A DNA stretch of 64,000 nucleotides from Stenotrophomonas chelatiphaga (lineage in GTDB: Bacteria; Pseudomonadota; Gammaproteobacteria; Xanthomonadales; Xanthomonadaceae). Positions 1 to 8,607 of the stretch are shown here, one piece after another. The notes below the pieces were generated by a model. It was given only the letters and a program-made list of their open reading frames with translations. It was not told the origin of the DNA and did not search any database. The position numbers and the translations under genes were made by a program. The DNA lies in the NCBI RefSeq assembly GCF_001431535.1, contig NZ_LDJK01000005.1, positions 1 to 64,000 of the forward strand, given 5' to 3'. Position 1 is the first letter of the stretch; every line of letters begins with the position of its first letter.

Positions 1-157
1 GCCCGTAATGGCCCGAGAACGCTTCCTTCAGGGTGTACAGCGGGCTGGTGCCGATGTCACCGAACACCACGCCGATCGCACCGACCACCAGGGCCATGCT
101 GCTCCCGGTGGGTGCATGGCCGTGGCTGCCATCTTGCGGGTTGCTGGGGGTGGACAT
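1..157 (-). CDS. kup: Kup potassium uptake protein, N-terminal part (cut by window edge)
   Basis: Only the first 52 codons lie in the window; the gene continues past base 1. Reading from the ATG at 157, a short polar leader rich in Ser, Pro, Gly and His is followed by the hallmark N-terminal motif [14 protein letters not shown] of Kup/HAK/KUP potassium-proton symporters. In this family that motif is the first transmembrane helix and part of the ion path, so the protein should sit in the inner membrane and import potassium. The gene lies 40 bases after the ruvA stop on the same strand, so it may be the distal gene of the yebC-ruvC-ruvA run. Family identity is firm; the full length and activity cannot be judged from this fragment. 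Confidence 0.85.
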   Translation of the reverse strand, partial: MSTPSNPQDGSHGHAPTGSSMALVVGAIGVVFGDIGTSPLYTLKEAFSGHYG

Positions 158-197
158 GGCGGGGCCAGGTGGGGGTATCGAAAGGTAAGGGGCGGCT

Positions 198-791
198 TCA
201 GCGCAGGGCCGACTGCAGCGCCTTGCGGATGACCATGGCGACGTCGTCGCCCTCGGCATTGGCGTCGCGTGCCATGCGCGCCGCTTCGGCCGGCTTGTAA
301 CCCAGCTGCTGCAGCGCCACGGTGGCTTCGGACACCGGATCGGCCGCGGCCGGCCCGCTGCTGGACGGCAGTGCGCCGCCTGCGCCCAGCTGCGCGGCAC
401 GGTCGCGAAGTTCCAGCACCATGCGCTCAGCGGTCTTCTTGCCGATGCCCGGGATGCGGGTCAGCGCGGTGACGTCACCAGACTGCACCATCCGCACGAA
501 CTCTTCCACGCTGGCTGCCGACAGCACCGCCAGCGCGATCTTCGCGCCGATCCCGCTGACCTTCTGCACGTCGCGGAACAGGCGGCGCTCGCCGTCGCGC
601 AGGAAGCCGTACAGCGAAACGCTGTCTTCCTTCTGCGCGTAATGCGTGTACAGGATCACCTCGCGGCCGATGTCGGGCAGGTCGTAGAACGTGCTCATCG
701 GGGCTTCCAGCTCGTAGCCGACCCCGTTGACGTCCACCACCAGCCACGGCGGCGCCTTGTAGGCGACGATTCCACGCAGGCGACCGATCAT
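198..791 (-). CDS. ruvA: Holliday junction branch migration protein RuvA
   Basis: RuvA (197 aa here, about 203 in E. coli) binds four-way DNA junctions as a tetramer and loads the RuvB motor for branch migration. The N-terminal OB-fold begins MIGRLRGIV and carries the conserved NGVGYE turn near residue 22. Two helix-hairpin-helix motifs follow, VSGIGAKIA near residue 78 and [12 protein letters not shown] near residue 106. A flexible Gly/Ser/Pro-rich linker then leads to the C-terminal three-helix RuvB-binding domain, which contains [13 protein letters not shown] chose the ATG at 791 because MIGRLRG is the invariant family start, although the frame is open further upstream. The gene follows ruvC by 13 bases. 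RuvB is not in the window. Confidence 0.97.
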   Translation of the reverse strand: MIGRLRGIVAYKAPPWLVVDVNGVGYELEAPMSTFYDLPDIGREVILYTHYAQKEDSVSLYGFLRDGERRLFRDVQKVSGIGAKIALAVLSAASVEEFVRMVQSGDVTALTRIPGIGKKTAERMVLELRDRAAQLGAGGALPSSSGPAAADPVSEATVALQQLGYKPAEAARMARDANAEGDDVAMVIRKALQSALR

Positions 792-804
792 GCAGCAGTG
801 CTCC

Positions 805-1326
805 TCATTTCCGGCCCCACGCCTGGCGGGCGCTGAGCCCCAGGCGGTTGGCCGTGGCCCGTACGTGGGCATGGGTGATGGCCACGGCCAACGCATCAGC
901 GGCGTCGGCCTGCAGCTTCGTCTTCAGGCCGAGCATGAGCCCGACCATGTGTTGGACCTGTTGTTTTTCCGCCCCGCCGCGTCCGACCACCGCCAGCTTG
1001 ATCTCGCTGGCCGCGTATTCGCTGACCGGCAGGTCGCGCAGCACCACCGCCGAAATCGCCGCGCCGCGGGCCTGGCCCAGCTTCAGCGCCGAATCCGGGT
1101 TGCGCGCCATGAACACCTTTTCGATGGCCACTTCATCGGGCTGGTAGGTCACGATCAGCTCGGCCAGTCCCAGCACCAGGATCTTCATCCGCTGCGGGAA
1201 ATCATCCGCACCCAGCAGCACCAGCGGCTGGTGGTGGACGTGCGTGACCCGGCCGGCCGCATCGACGTCGATGATGCCGACCCCGGTACGTTGCGAACCG
1301 GGGTCGATGCCGAGGATGCGGGTCAT
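805..1326 (-). CDS. ruvC: Holliday junction endonuclease RuvC
   Basis: RuvC is the dimeric resolvase that cuts Holliday junctions symmetrically, working with RuvAB. The 173-aa length is typical. Its RNase H-like acidic active site is visible: the first Asp in [10 protein letters not shown] (residue 8), a Glu in [11 protein letters not shown] (about residue 68), and the paired Asp residues of [12 protein letters not shown] near 140. The gene sits 8 bases after yebC and 13 before ruvA, so yebC-ruvC-ruvA looks like one transcript. This order is common in gammaproteobacteria. Nothing unusual was seen. Confidence 0.97.
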   Translation of the reverse strand: MTRILGIDPGSQRTGVGIIDVDAAGRVTHVHHQPLVLLGADDFPQRMKILVLGLAELIVTYQPDEVAIEKVFMARNPDSALKLGQARGAAISAVVLRDLPVSEYAASEIKLAVVGRGGAEKQQVQHMVGLMLGLKTKLQADAADALAVAITHAHVRATANRLGLSARQAWGRK

Positions 1327-1334
1327 TGACAGGC

Positions 1335-2060
1335 TTAGGCGTGCGCGCCGAGATCGGCGTTGGAGTAGACATCCTGCACGTCGTCGAGGTCTTCCAGCAT
1401 GTCCAGCAGCTTCTTCACCTGCAGGGCCGTGTCGCCCTCCACCGCAATGTCGTTGTCGGCGCGGAAGGTGATTTCGGCATGATCACCGGCCAGGCCGGCG
1501 GCGGCCATCGCATCGCGCACGGCGTGGAAGGCGTCCGGCGCGGTGACCACGTCGATGGAGGCGTCATCGGGGTACACCACGATGTCGTCCGCACCGGCCT
1601 CGATCGCCGCTTCGGTGATGCGGTCTTCGTCGGCGCCGGACGCGTAGCTGATCACGCCCAGGCGCTTGAACATGAACGCCACCGAGCCTTCGGTGCCCAT
1701 GTTGCCGCCGCACTTGCTGAACGCATGGCGGACATCGGCGACGGTGCGCACCTTGTTGTCGGTCAGGCAGTCGACGATCACGGCCACGCCACCGGGCGCA
1801 TAGCCCTCGTAGCGGATCTCTTCGTACTCGACGCCTTCCAGCTCACCGGTGGCCTTCTTGATCGCCCGCTCGATCACGTCCTTGGACATGTTCGATGACA
1901 ACGCCTTGTCCATGGCCACGCGCAGGCGCGGGTTGTTGTTGGGGTCGCCTCCGCCACCACGCGCGGCAACGCCGATCTCGCGGATGATCTTGGTGAAAAT
2001 CTTGCCGCGCTTCGCGTCAGACGCGTTTTTGCGGCCTTCAATCGAGGGACCTCTACCCAT
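1335..2060 (-). CDS. yebC: YebC/PmpR-family regulatory protein
   Basis: This 241-aa protein belongs to the YebC/TACO1 family. Members have been reported as transcriptional regulators, and more recently as translation factors that help ribosomes through difficult stretches. The family core [15 protein letters not shown] starts near residue 16, followed by a glycine-rich loop (AARGGGGDP) and the lysine-rich helix [14 protein letters not shown]. The acidic C-terminal domain follows. The N-terminus [13 protein letters not shown] replaces the common MAGHSKWANIQHRK start; the ATG at 2060 has a GGAAG ribosome site upstream. It is the first gene of the ruvC-ruvA run. The target in this organism cannot be inferred. 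Confidence 0.93.
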   Translation of the reverse strand: MGRGPSIEGRKNASDAKRGKIFTKIIREIGVAARGGGGDPNNNPRLRVAMDKALSSNMSKDVIERAIKKATGELEGVEYEEIRYEGYAPGGVAVIVDCLTDNKVRTVADVRHAFSKCGGNMGTEGSVAFMFKRLGVISYASGADEDRITEAAIEAGADDIVVYPDDASIDVVTAPDAFHAVRDAMAAAGLAGDHAEITFRADNDIAVEGDTALQVKKLLDMLEDLDDVQDVYSNADLGAHA

Positions 2061-2154
2061 GGGGGCTTCCGTTTGGCAGCTTCAGGAACAGGGCGCGGAT
2101 TCTACCTGATCGGGCGCCACTACCGTGTCCACCCCGCCGCACGGCCCGCTGCGG

Positions 2155-2787
2155 TCAGGCCGCAGCCGACGCCTGCCCGGGATGGAAGCGCCCATGGCGC
2201 AGGAACTGCGCGGTCTGCCGCGCCGCGTCCAGCGAAAACACCAGCCCACTGTGGCTGCAGCGCACGACACAGTGGTCAGCCAGTCCCGGCAGCCGGGTTT
2301 CCGCCAGCGCCACGGTGCCGTCGGAGTCGCCTTCCAGCGCCCCCAGCAGGCTGCCGAGCCCGTGCGGCACGCAGCCGGCGATCAAGCCCACCTTGGCCGC
2401 GCCCTGCCAGTCCGGCAGGCCATCCAGCAGCAGTTCGCTGCTGCGCCCGAGCGCGGCGGCCCAGCCGTGTTCGGCGAGGATGCGGGCCGTGCCGCTGCCG
2501 CGCAGCGGGGATCCCAGGCAGACCACCCGCTCTACCTGCAGGCCGGGGTCCTGGCGCAGCGCTTCCAGCGCCACCAGACCGCCCAGGCTGTGGCCGACCA
2601 GAGACACCGGACCGCGCTGCTGCAGGCGCTCCAGCAGTTGCGGCACGGCCACGTCGGGGCCGCCGAGCACGCTGGAATAGCCGAAGGTTTCGACCTGGAA
2701 GCCACGCGCGCGCAGGCGCCAGGCGAGCGGGCCGACCCAGGCGCGGGCGTTCCAGATTCCATGCAGGAGCAGGACCGAAGCAGTCAT
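2155..2787 (-). CDS. Alpha/beta-hydrolase, small lipase/esterase-like
   Basis: From the ATG at 2787 this is a 210-aa alpha/beta hydrolase. LLLHGIWN near the N-terminus gives the HG oxyanion motif, and LVGHSLGGLVAL carries the GHSLGG nucleophile elbow with its catalytic Ser. A later GDSDGTV supplies a likely acid, and CSHSGLVF probably supplies the catalytic His. The small single-domain layout resembles PGAP1/lipase-like proteins such as YbfF-sized esterases. The substrate is unknown and no signal peptide was seen from the chosen start. The frame is open to a GTG at 2850, but the extra 21 residues are low-complexity and not needed for the fold. The gene stands alone: 94 bases separate it from yebC and 90 from the GNAT gene upstream. 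No strong ribosome site decides the start. Confidence 0.8.
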   Translation of the reverse strand: MTASVLLLHGIWNARAWVGPLAWRLRARGFQVETFGYSSVLGGPDVAVPQLLERLQQRGPVSLVGHSLGGLVALEALRQDPGLQVERVVCLGSPLRGSGTARILAEHGWAAALGRSSELLLDGLPDWQGAAKVGLIAGCVPHGLGSLLGALEGDSDGTVALAETRLPGLADHCVVRCSHSGLVFSLDAARQTAQFLRHGRFHPGQASAAA

Positions 2788-2877
2788 CGATGTGGGCTGG
2801 CTGTGTGGCGTGGCATGCAGGGGCATGGTGCCACGATTGAGCGCCAGCACGCAGAAAGCGTCAGTGAACGAATGCCC

Positions 2878-3411
2878 TCAGCCGGACGACGGTTCACGCC
2901 GCAGGATGAACTCCAGGTCGTTGGTGTCACCGACCGGGAACAGGTACTCGCCCACTTTATGGAAGCCATAGCGGGCGTAGAAGCGCTGCGCGCCAAAGTT
3001 TTCCGACCAGACCCCCAGCCACAGCGGACGCGGGCCGTCGCGTTCCAGCCAGGCCAGCGCGGTCTCCAGCAGCCGGCTGCCCCAGCCGCTGCTCTGCTCG
3101 GTCTTGACCAGGTACAGCCGCTTCAGTTCGCCATCGCCAGGACTCACATCCGGATGCGGCAGGCCGCATGGGCCGGCCGCCGCGTGACCGATCGCCACGC
3201 CGTCGTGCTCCAGCAGCCACACCGCGTAATCCGGGTGCGCCAGGATGATCCGCTGGCGGTCCACGGCGTAGTTTTCGTCGAGAAAATCCCGCAGGTGCCG
3301 AGGCGGGTACAGGTGGCCGAAGGTTTCGGTGAAGGTACGCGCCGCGAGCACTGACAAGGTCGCTGCGTCGTCGACAGTGGCACGGCGGATGCGGTAGGAA
3401 CCCTGGACCAT
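2878..3411 (-). CDS. GNAT-family N-acetyltransferase
   Basis: A 177-aa single-domain GNAT acetyltransferase. It opens with the family pattern YRIRRATVDDAATLSVLA. The central beta strand ELKRLYLVK is followed by QSSGWGSRLLETAL, which is motif A (Q/R-x-x-G-x-G/A) and binds the pyrophosphate of acetyl-CoA. NFGAQRFYARYGFHKVGEY is the usual motif B end. Similarity in pattern to PaiA-type polyamine or small-molecule acetyltransferases is possible, but the acceptor cannot be read from sequence. It lies between aspS and the alpha/beta hydrolase on the same strand with gaps of about 80-90 bases, so co-transcription is uncertain. Confidence 0.85.
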   Translation of the reverse strand: MVQGSYRIRRATVDDAATLSVLAARTFTETFGHLYPPRHLRDFLDENYAVDRQRIILAHPDYAVWLLEHDGVAIGHAAAGPCGLPHPDVSPGDGELKRLYLVKTEQSSGWGSRLLETALAWLERDGPRPLWLGVWSENFGAQRFYARYGFHKVGEYLFPVGDTNDLEFILRREPSSG

Positions 3412-3457
3412 GTGCTTGCCCTTGTAGTGTCGAGCAGGCGCGACGGCGCTGCCGGAA

Positions 3458-3482
3458 GGCTGCCGGCGGGTGTCCGGCAGCC
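3458..3482 (-). terminator. Hairpin just downstream of aspS
   Basis: A perfect 9-bp stem (GGCTGCCGG / CCGGCAGCC) with a 7-base loop lies 10 bases beyond the aspS stop. There is no clear U-tract after it, so it may be a weak terminator or an mRNA-stabilising 3' hairpin. The position right after the gene is the main support. Confidence 0.45.
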
Positions 3483-3492
3483 GTTGAATGCC

Positions 3493-5244
3493 TCAGGCCT
3501 TCTTCGGACGCACCTGGATGTGCACTTCGGCCAGCTGTGCATCGGCGATCGGCGACGGCGCATCGGTCATCAGGCACTGCGCGCCGGTGGTCTTCGGGAA
3601 CGGGATGACGTCGCGGATCGACTCGGTACCGGCCATCAGCGCGGCGATGCGGTCGATGCCGAAGGCGATGCCACCGTGCGGCGGCGCGCCGTAGTTCAGC
3701 GCATCCAGCAGGAAGCCGAACTTGGCGCGGGCTTCTTCGGCATCGATGCCGAGCAGCTCGAACACCGCGCTCTGCATGTCCGGACGGTGGATACGGATCG
3801 AACCACCGCCGATCTCGTTGCCGTTGAGCACCATGTCATAGCCGCGCGACACCGCGGTCTTGGCGTGCGTGCGCAGGTCGGCGATGTCATCCACCGCCGG
3901 TGCGGTGAAGGGATGGTGCAGGGCGACGTAGCGCTGTGCTTCCTCGTCCCATTCGAACATCGGGAAGTCGGTGACCCACAGCGGTGCCCAGCCATCGGCG
4001 ACCAGGCCGAAGTCCTTGCCGGCCTTCAACCGCAGCGCGCCCATGAAATCGGACACCTTGTTGTAGCCACCCGCGCCGAAGAACACGATGTCCCCCTTGC
4101 CGGCGCCGACGTGGGCCAGCAGCGCGGCGAAGCCGTCTTCACTGAAGAATTTCTGGATCGGGGAGCTGATTTCACCGTTCTCGCCCACCTTGATGTAGGC
4201 CAGGCCCTTGGCGCCGTACTTGGCGGCGTGGGCGGCGTATTCGTCGATCTGCTTGCGCGACAGCGTGGCGCCGCCGGGGATGCGCAGCGCCGCCACGCGG
4301 CCGTCGGCATCGTTGGCAGCGGCGGTGAACACCGGGAACTCACTGGACTTGACCAGCTCGGCCACGTCCACCAGTTCCAGCGCGATGCGCAGGTCCGGCT
4401 TGTCCGAGCCATAGCGACGCATCGCCTCGGCCCAGGTCATGCGCGGGAAGCGGGCGTCCAGCTCCACGTCGACCACTTCCTTGAAGATGCCGCGGATCAT
4501 GTCCTCCACGAAATCCTGGACGTCCTGCTCGCGCACGAAGGCGAACTCCATGTCCAGCTGGGTGAACTCCAGCTGGCGGTCGGCACGCAGGGCCTCGTCG
4601 CGGAAGCAGCGCGCGATCTGGTAGTAGCGGTCGAAGCCGGCCACCATCAGGATCTGCTTGAACAGCTGCGGGCTCTGCGGCAGGGCGTAGAACTCGCCCG
4701 GATGCATGCGCGCCGGCACCAGGAAATCGCGCGCGCCTTCCGGGGTAGCCTTGGTCAGGATCGGGGTTTCGATGTCCTGGAAGCCACGCTCGTCCAGGTG
4801 GCGGCGCAGCGCCTGCACCAGCTTGATGCGGGTGCGCTGCATGCGCTGCATTTCCGGGCGGCGCAGGTCCAGGTAACGGTACTTCAGGCGGGTTTCTTCG
4901 CCCGGGTTCTCGTGTGCATGGAACGGCAGCGGCGCGGCCTTGTTGAGCACGGTGATGGCCGTGGCGATCACTTCCACCTTGCCGGTGGCCATCTTGTCGT
5001 TGACCGCGTGGCGGGCACGCACCACGCCTTCCACCTGCAGCACGTCCTCGTAACCGAGCGAGGCGGCCACGGCGAACACTTCGGCGTTGTCGACCTCCAC
5101 CGTCACCTGCACGATGCCCTCATGATCGCGAAGATCGATGAAGCAGACGCCGCCCTGGTTACGGGCCACGTCGGTCCAGCCGGCGAGGGTGACAGTCTGG
5201 CCAATCAGGGTCTCGTCGACCAGGCCGCAGAAGTGGGTACGCAT
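3493..5244 (-). CDS. aspS: Aspartate--tRNA ligase
   Basis: A 583-aa class II aminoacyl-tRNA synthetase that charges tRNA-Asp. The N-terminal OB-fold anticodon-binding domain starts [11 protein letters not shown]. All three class II motifs are visible: motif 1 around [16 protein letters not shown], motif 2 around [17 protein letters not shown] with its FRDE loop, and motif 3 as [15 protein letters not shown] near the C-terminus. The bacterial insertion (GAD) domain lies between motifs 2 and 3. The ATG at 5244 is preceded by GGAG at a good distance; upstream in-frame codons do not look like this protein. The gene is divergent from the DUF3011 gene across about 160 bases. Whether the enzyme also charges tRNA-Asn (non-discriminating type) cannot be decided here. 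Confidence 0.97.
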   Translation of the reverse strand: MRTHFCGLVDETLIGQTVTLAGWTDVARNQGGVCFIDLRDHEGIVQVTVEVDNAEVFAVAASLGYEDVLQVEGVVRARHAVNDKMATGKVEVIATAITVLNKAAPLPFHAHENPGEETRLKYRYLDLRRPEMQRMQRTRIKLVQALRRHLDERGFQDIETPILTKATPEGARDFLVPARMHPGEFYALPQSPQLFKQILMVAGFDRYYQIARCFRDEALRADRQLEFTQLDMEFAFVREQDVQDFVEDMIRGIFKEVVDVELDARFPRMTWAEAMRRYGSDKPDLRIALELVDVAELVKSSEFPVFTAAANDADGRVAALRIPGGATLSRKQIDEYAAHAAKYGAKGLAYIKVGENGEISSPIQKFFSEDGFAALLAHVGAGKGDIVFFGAGGYNKVSDFMGALRLKAGKDFGLVADGWAPLWVTDFPMFEWDEEAQRYVALHHPFTAPAVDDIADLRTHAKTAVSRGYDMVLNGNEIGGGSIRIHRPDMQSAVFELLGIDAEEARAKFGFLLDALNYGAPPHGGIAFGIDRIAALMAGTESIRDVIPFPKTTGAQCLMTDAPSPIADAQLAEVHIQVRPKKA

Positions 5245-5403
5245 GGGGGAAAGCTCCGCTGTTGTACGCCGGCGCCAGGAAGGACCGGAAAGCCCGTTAT
5301 TCTGGGGCCGAGCCCCCACCGGGGGCAAATCCTTGGCAGTCACGCCGATTTAATCCGGTCCATCCCTATATTCGCCCACCATCGACCGCTCGGGGATGTC
5401 GCC

Positions 5404-6159
5404 ATGAACCGCTGGACCCTGGCCTGCCTGGCCACCGCGCTTGCCTGCTCTACCCCGCTGTTTCCCGCCCATGCCCAGATCGGCACCCGCGCCTACGCGC
5501 CGGAAAACCTGTCCCAGCTTTCCGGCAATGATCGCAGCCGGGTGATCGCCCAGGAGTATGCCGACCAGTCCAATGGGCGCCGCATCCCGGACGACCAGCT
5601 GCAGTTCTATCTGGCCCAGGTCAACTCCGGCTGGGGCTTTTCGCGCATCAAACAGGACATCGCCACGTCACTGCGCGGAGGCGGAGGCGGAGGCGGCGGC
5701 GGCCACGGCGGCAACTGGGGCGGCGGGGGCGGCCAGGACAGTGGCAGCATCCGCTGCGAGAGCCAGAACAACCGCGAGCGGGTGTGCAACACGGGCTGGC
5801 GCAACGCGCGACTGGTCCGGCAGATCTCCGGCACGGCCTGCGTGGAAGGCCGCACCTGGGGCACCCGCGATGGCGCGGTCTGGGTCAACGGTGGTTGTCG
5901 CGGCGAGTTCGCCGAAGCCCGCGGCTCCAGCGGGGGCAACTGGGGCGGCGGCTGGGGCGGGGCCAACAACAATTACAGCGTCACCTGCAGCAGCAACGAC
6001 AAGCGTCGTTCCAGCTGCGCATGGGAAGCACGGCGCGGCCGGCCGGTGTTGATCGAACAGCTGTCCGGCAGCGCCTGCAGGGAGAACCAGACCTGGGGGT
6101 ACAGCAACGGAAGTCTGTGGGTCAGCAACGGCTGCCGCGCACGCTTCGGCGTGCGCTGA
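5404..6159 (+). CDS. Secreted DUF3011 repeat protein
   Basis: A 251-aa exported protein. Residues 1-25 form a signal peptide ending in HAQ. A helical region containing DDQLQFYLAQVNSGWGFSR follows, then a glycine-rich stretch (up to nine Gly in a row), then two copies of a DUF3011-type module separated by another Gly/Trp-rich linker. Each module has paired Cys (for example SIRCESQNNRERVCNTGW and VTCSSNDKRRSSCAWE), a RLVRQISGTAC-like strand, and a WGxxxGxLWVxxGCRxxF end. The function is unknown. The four-Cys layout per module suggests disulfides and a periplasmic or extracellular, possibly lectin-like, role (inference). It is monocistronic, and its end runs into a SMAG repeat cluster. Confidence 0.85.
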   Translation: MNRWTLACLATALACSTPLFPAHAQIGTRAYAPENLSQLSGNDRSRVIAQEYADQSNGRRIPDDQLQFYLAQVNSGWGFSRIKQDIATSLRGGGGGGGGGHGGNWGGGGGQDSGSIRCESQNNRERVCNTGWRNARLVRQISGTACVEGRTWGTRDGAVWVNGGCRGEFAEARGSSGGNWGGGWGGANNNYSVTCSSNDKRRSSCAWEARRGRPVLIEQLSGSACRENQTWGYSNGSLWVSNGCRARFGVR

Positions 6160-6169
6160 CCACCCGTCG

Positions 6170-6334
6170 GTAGCGACGGCCGCTGGGCGTCAGCTTTGGT
6201 GGGTGACGACCGTTGGTCGTTACGTCCCTGCCGCTGCGCTCGCCGAGCACGGCTCGGCGCTACCCTGCTTCCGTTAGTGACGGCCGCTGGCCGTCAGCCT
6301 CCTGCCCTGGTGGGTGACGACCGTTGGTCGTCAC
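6170..6334. repeat. Cluster of five SMAG-type GTAG/REP stem-loops
   Basis: Five short palindromes lie head to tail or inverted between two convergent genes. A GTAG-headed GACGGCC stem starts at 6170 (one arm mismatched). A GACGACC/GGTCGT stem lies near 6204-6222. An inverted CGCCGAGC/GCTCGGCG stem ending in CTAC lies near 6241-6263. A TAG-headed TGACGGCC/GGCCGTCA stem lies near 6275-6296, and a GACGACC/GGTCGTC stem near 6314-6334. This is the SMAG repeat type described in Stenotrophomonas. The last two overlap the 3' end of the minus-strand lipoprotein gene. Confidence 0.85.
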
Positions 6335-6965
6335 GCTGTTTGTCCGCGCCCCACGGCGGCGGCGGCAATGCCACCGGCCGGGCCAGGTCGAACACCACGC
6401 GGAAGCGTCGCCCATCGGGCCGGGTCAGTTCGTAGACGAACTGCCGGTCCGGGTCGATCTCCATCGCCCAGGTGTTGTGCGTGGAGGCCAGCATGTCGGC
6501 CTTGCGGAACATCGCCACCGAATCGGTATCGACCGGGAACTCCTGGCGCTGGGCCGTGCCCGGGCGCTTGCTGTCGCCGCCATACAGCGTGATCGCATCC
6601 GGGCTGCCGTCGGCATGCCGGTGGTCGTGCTTCAGGCGCAACCCGGTCTCGGTGCGGCTGAGTACCCAGGTGCGCGAATGGTCATCGCCGACATGGAACG
6701 GGATCCGCAGCTCGTGGGCCGGGTCCTCGCAGCCACGCACGTGCATCACCAGCGGTTTTCCCGCGAACGGGTCCGGGCCGGTGCTGGCCGGATTGTCTTC
6801 CACCACCTGGCCGGCAAAGGCCTTGCCGCAGTAAGCGGCCACGCTGGCAAGGAAGGCATCGGCCGGCGCGTTGGCCACCTCGTGCGCCACCGGGTCAGGG
6901 GAAGGGTTGCTGCAGCCTGCAAGGGCCAACAGCGCAGTGAGACAGGACGTCCGGAGCAGGTTCAT
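6294..6965 (-). CDS. Lipoprotein of unknown function, C-terminus within SMAG DNA
   Basis: A 223-aa predicted lipoprotein. The lipobox LAGC puts the lipidated Cys at residue 18, and Ser at +2 favours the outer membrane. The mature part has a conserved-looking core with Cys pairs (AAYCGKAF, RGCEDPAH) and a His/Asp-rich stretch LKHDHRHADGSPDAITLYGG. I do not recognise the family with certainty; similar lipoproteins occur in xanthomonads. The last dozen residues (DDQRSSPTRAGG) are encoded by two SMAG repeats and the stop codon lies in a repeat arm, so the natural C-terminus probably ended near WGADKQR before the repeats invaded. The gene converges on the DUF3011 gene. Confidence 0.75.
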   Translation of the reverse strand: MNLLRTSCLTALLALAGCSNPSPDPVAHEVANAPADAFLASVAAYCGKAFAGQVVEDNPASTGPDPFAGKPLVMHVRGCEDPAHELRIPFHVGDDHSRTWVLSRTETGLRLKHDHRHADGSPDAITLYGGDSKRPGTAQRQEFPVDTDSVAMFRKADMLASTHNTWAMEIDPDRQFVYELTRPDGRRFRVVFDLARPVALPPPPWGADKQRDDQRSSPTRAGG

Positions 6966-7011
6966 CGCTCCACCCTACCCAGCCACGTCGCAGGGCGCAA
7001 ACCCTGCCGGC

Positions 7012-7248
7012 TTATTCGCTCTTGGCAGACGCTGCCGCTGCCGGTTTCTCCGCCAGGTTCTTCTTGTTGGAACCGAAGTCGGTCTCATACCAGCCACCGC
7101 CGGCCAGTCGGAACGAAGGCGCGGTGATCTGCCGCTTCACCGTCTCCTTGCCACAGGAAGGGCACTGCGTCGGGTCTGCATCGGCAATTTTCTGCAGGCG
7201 GTCAAAGGCGTGGCCGCAGTCGGCGCAGGCGAATCCGTAGATCGGCAT
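7012..7248 (-). CDS. FmdB-family zinc-ribbon protein
   Basis: A 78-aa protein of the FmdB/CxxC_CxxC_SSSS family. It starts MPIYGFACADCGHAFDRLQ and contains two CxxC knuckles (CADC and CPSC) about 25 residues apart, forming a zinc ribbon. After the ribbon comes the usual PSFRLAGGGWYETDF segment and an Ala/Lys-rich tail. The family has no settled biochemical role; it was named after a putative regulator of formamidase. In many proteobacteria this gene precedes aspS; here it is about 1.8 kb away, with the DUF3011 gene and the lipoprotein between. It lies 46 bases upstream of the lipoprotein gene on the same strand. Confidence 0.88.
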   Translation of the reverse strand: MPIYGFACADCGHAFDRLQKIADADPTQCPSCGKETVKRQITAPSFRLAGGGWYETDFGSNKKNLAEKPAAAASAKSE

Positions 7249-7365
7249 GGTAGTGGTCAGATAGGAATCAGGCGCGCATGTTAAGGCATTGCAGGCAGCC
7301 CGGCAGACCCCCTGTGTTAAGGTCGGTGACGTGTTTGCCCAACCTTCCCCACGAAGGTCGCACCC

Positions 7366-8607
7366 ATGTTGCGGCTGACTTCACTGCTGCTTGGCGTGGC
7401 TTTGCTGCTTACCGGCGGCGGCCTGCTGGGCACCCTGCTGGCCGTGCGCGGCGGGCAGGAAGGCTTCAGCGCCAACGCGCTGGGTTGGGTGATGTCCGGC
7501 TATTTCGCCGGCTTCTTCGTCGGCACCTTCACCGCCCCGCCGCTGATCCGGCGCATGGGCCACAGCCGCGCCTTCGCCTTCCACGCCGCGCTCGCCACCA
7601 TGGCGGTGCTGCTGCATCCGCTGTGGCTGGATCCTTGGGGCTGGGGCCTGCTGCGGGTAGTCACCGGCATCGCGCTGGTCGGCCTGTATACCGTCATCGA
7701 AAGCTGGCTCAACGCCGAACCCGACCCGCAGCGGCGCAGCCGGGTGTTTTCGCTGTACATGATGATCAACCTGTCCGCACTGGCACTGGGCCAGGTGCTG
7801 CTGATGCTCGGTGACGCCGGCGCGGCGGCGATGTTCACGGTCACCGCGCTGCTGGTCTGCGCGGCCATGCTGCCGGTCACCGCCACCCGCCTGCAGCAGC
7901 CGGACGTGCCCAACGTGCCGCGCCTGAAACTCGGCAACCTGTACTCCCTGGCGCCGGTGGCGACCGTCGCCGCCGGTCTGTCCGGGCTGGCCATGGGACC
8001 GTTCTGGGGCCTGCTGCCGGTATTTGCCGGGGACATCGGCCTGAGCGGCGATGGCGTGCCCTTGTTCATGCTGGCGGCCATCGCCGGCGGCGCCCTGCTG
8101 CAATGGCCACTCGGCCGCATCAGCGATGGTCACGACCGGCGCATCGGCCTGATGGCGGTCAGCCTGGCCGCCGCCGGGCTGGCGGTCCTGGCGGCCATGC
8201 CGCTGATCCAGCAGCAACTGCACGTGATGTTCCTGCTGGTGTTCTGCTACGGCGGGCTGGTGTTCGCGCTGTACCCGTTCGCGGTGGCGCACATGCTCGA
8301 TTACCTGGCCAGCGAAGACCTGCTGTCCGGCTGCAGCAGCCTGCTGCTGGTGCATGGCGTCGGCGCTGCGGTCGGCCCGGCCATCGCCGGCGCGCTGATG
8401 AGCCGCTTCGGCGCCCCCGCGCTGCCGCTGTACTTTGCGGCCGTGTTGATCTGCCTGGCCGCCTTCACCGGCATGCGGCTGCTCTCGCACGCGCGCCTGC
8501 GCACCCATCCGGCACCGTTCCGCGCGATGTTGCGCACCACGCCATCGGCGCTGGAACTGATGCCCGAAACCGAAACTCCCCTCCACCCTGAAAAGGAAAC
8601 GCATTGA
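7366..8607 (+). CDS. ycaD: YcaD-like MFS transporter
   Basis: A 413-aa major facilitator protein with about twelve hydrophobic segments over residues 1-385 and a short charged tail. The cytoplasmic loop after helix 2 reads PPLIRRMGHSRAF (GxLxDRxGRR-like). The long hydrophilic region after helix 6 is small, as in YcaD/sugar-efflux type carriers. Its stop overlaps the TTG start of ggpPS by four bases (TTGA), so the two are translationally coupled. The equivalent gene next to ggpPS in S. rhizophila is annotated ycaD. A role in moving glucosylglycerol or a precursor across the inner membrane is attractive, but it is inference from context only. The 117-base upstream region shows no repeat. Confidence 0.85.
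   Translation: MLRLTSLLLGVALLLTGGGLLGTLLAVRGGQEGFSANALGWVMSGYFAGFFVGTFTAPPLIRRMGHSRAFAFHAALATMAVLLHPLWLDPWGWGLLRVVTGIALVGLYTVIESWLNAEPDPQRRSRVFSLYMMINLSALALGQVLLMLGDAGAAAMFTVTALLVCAAMLPVTATRLQQPDVPNVPRLKLGNLYSLAPVATVAAGLSGLAMGPFWGLLPVFAGDIGLSGDGVPLFMLAAIAGGALLQWPLGRISDGHDRRIGLMAVSLAAAGLAVLAAMPLIQQQLHVMFLLVFCYGGLVFALYPFAVAHMLDYLASEDLLSGCSSLLLVHGVGAAVGPAIAGALMSRFGAPALPLYFAAVLICLAAFTGMRLLSHARLRTHPAPFRAMLRTTPSALELMPETETPLHPEKETH

Noticed and set aside
2061-2154. Weak hairpin CCGCA...TGCGG between yebC and the hydrolase gene.
   Set aside because: Only a 5-bp stem without a T-tract, common by chance in such GC-rich DNA.
7249-7365. Search for an osmotic promoter before ycaD-ggpPS.
   Set aside because: TTGCAG and TGTTAA are present but spaced by 20 bases, so no promoter could be called with confidence.
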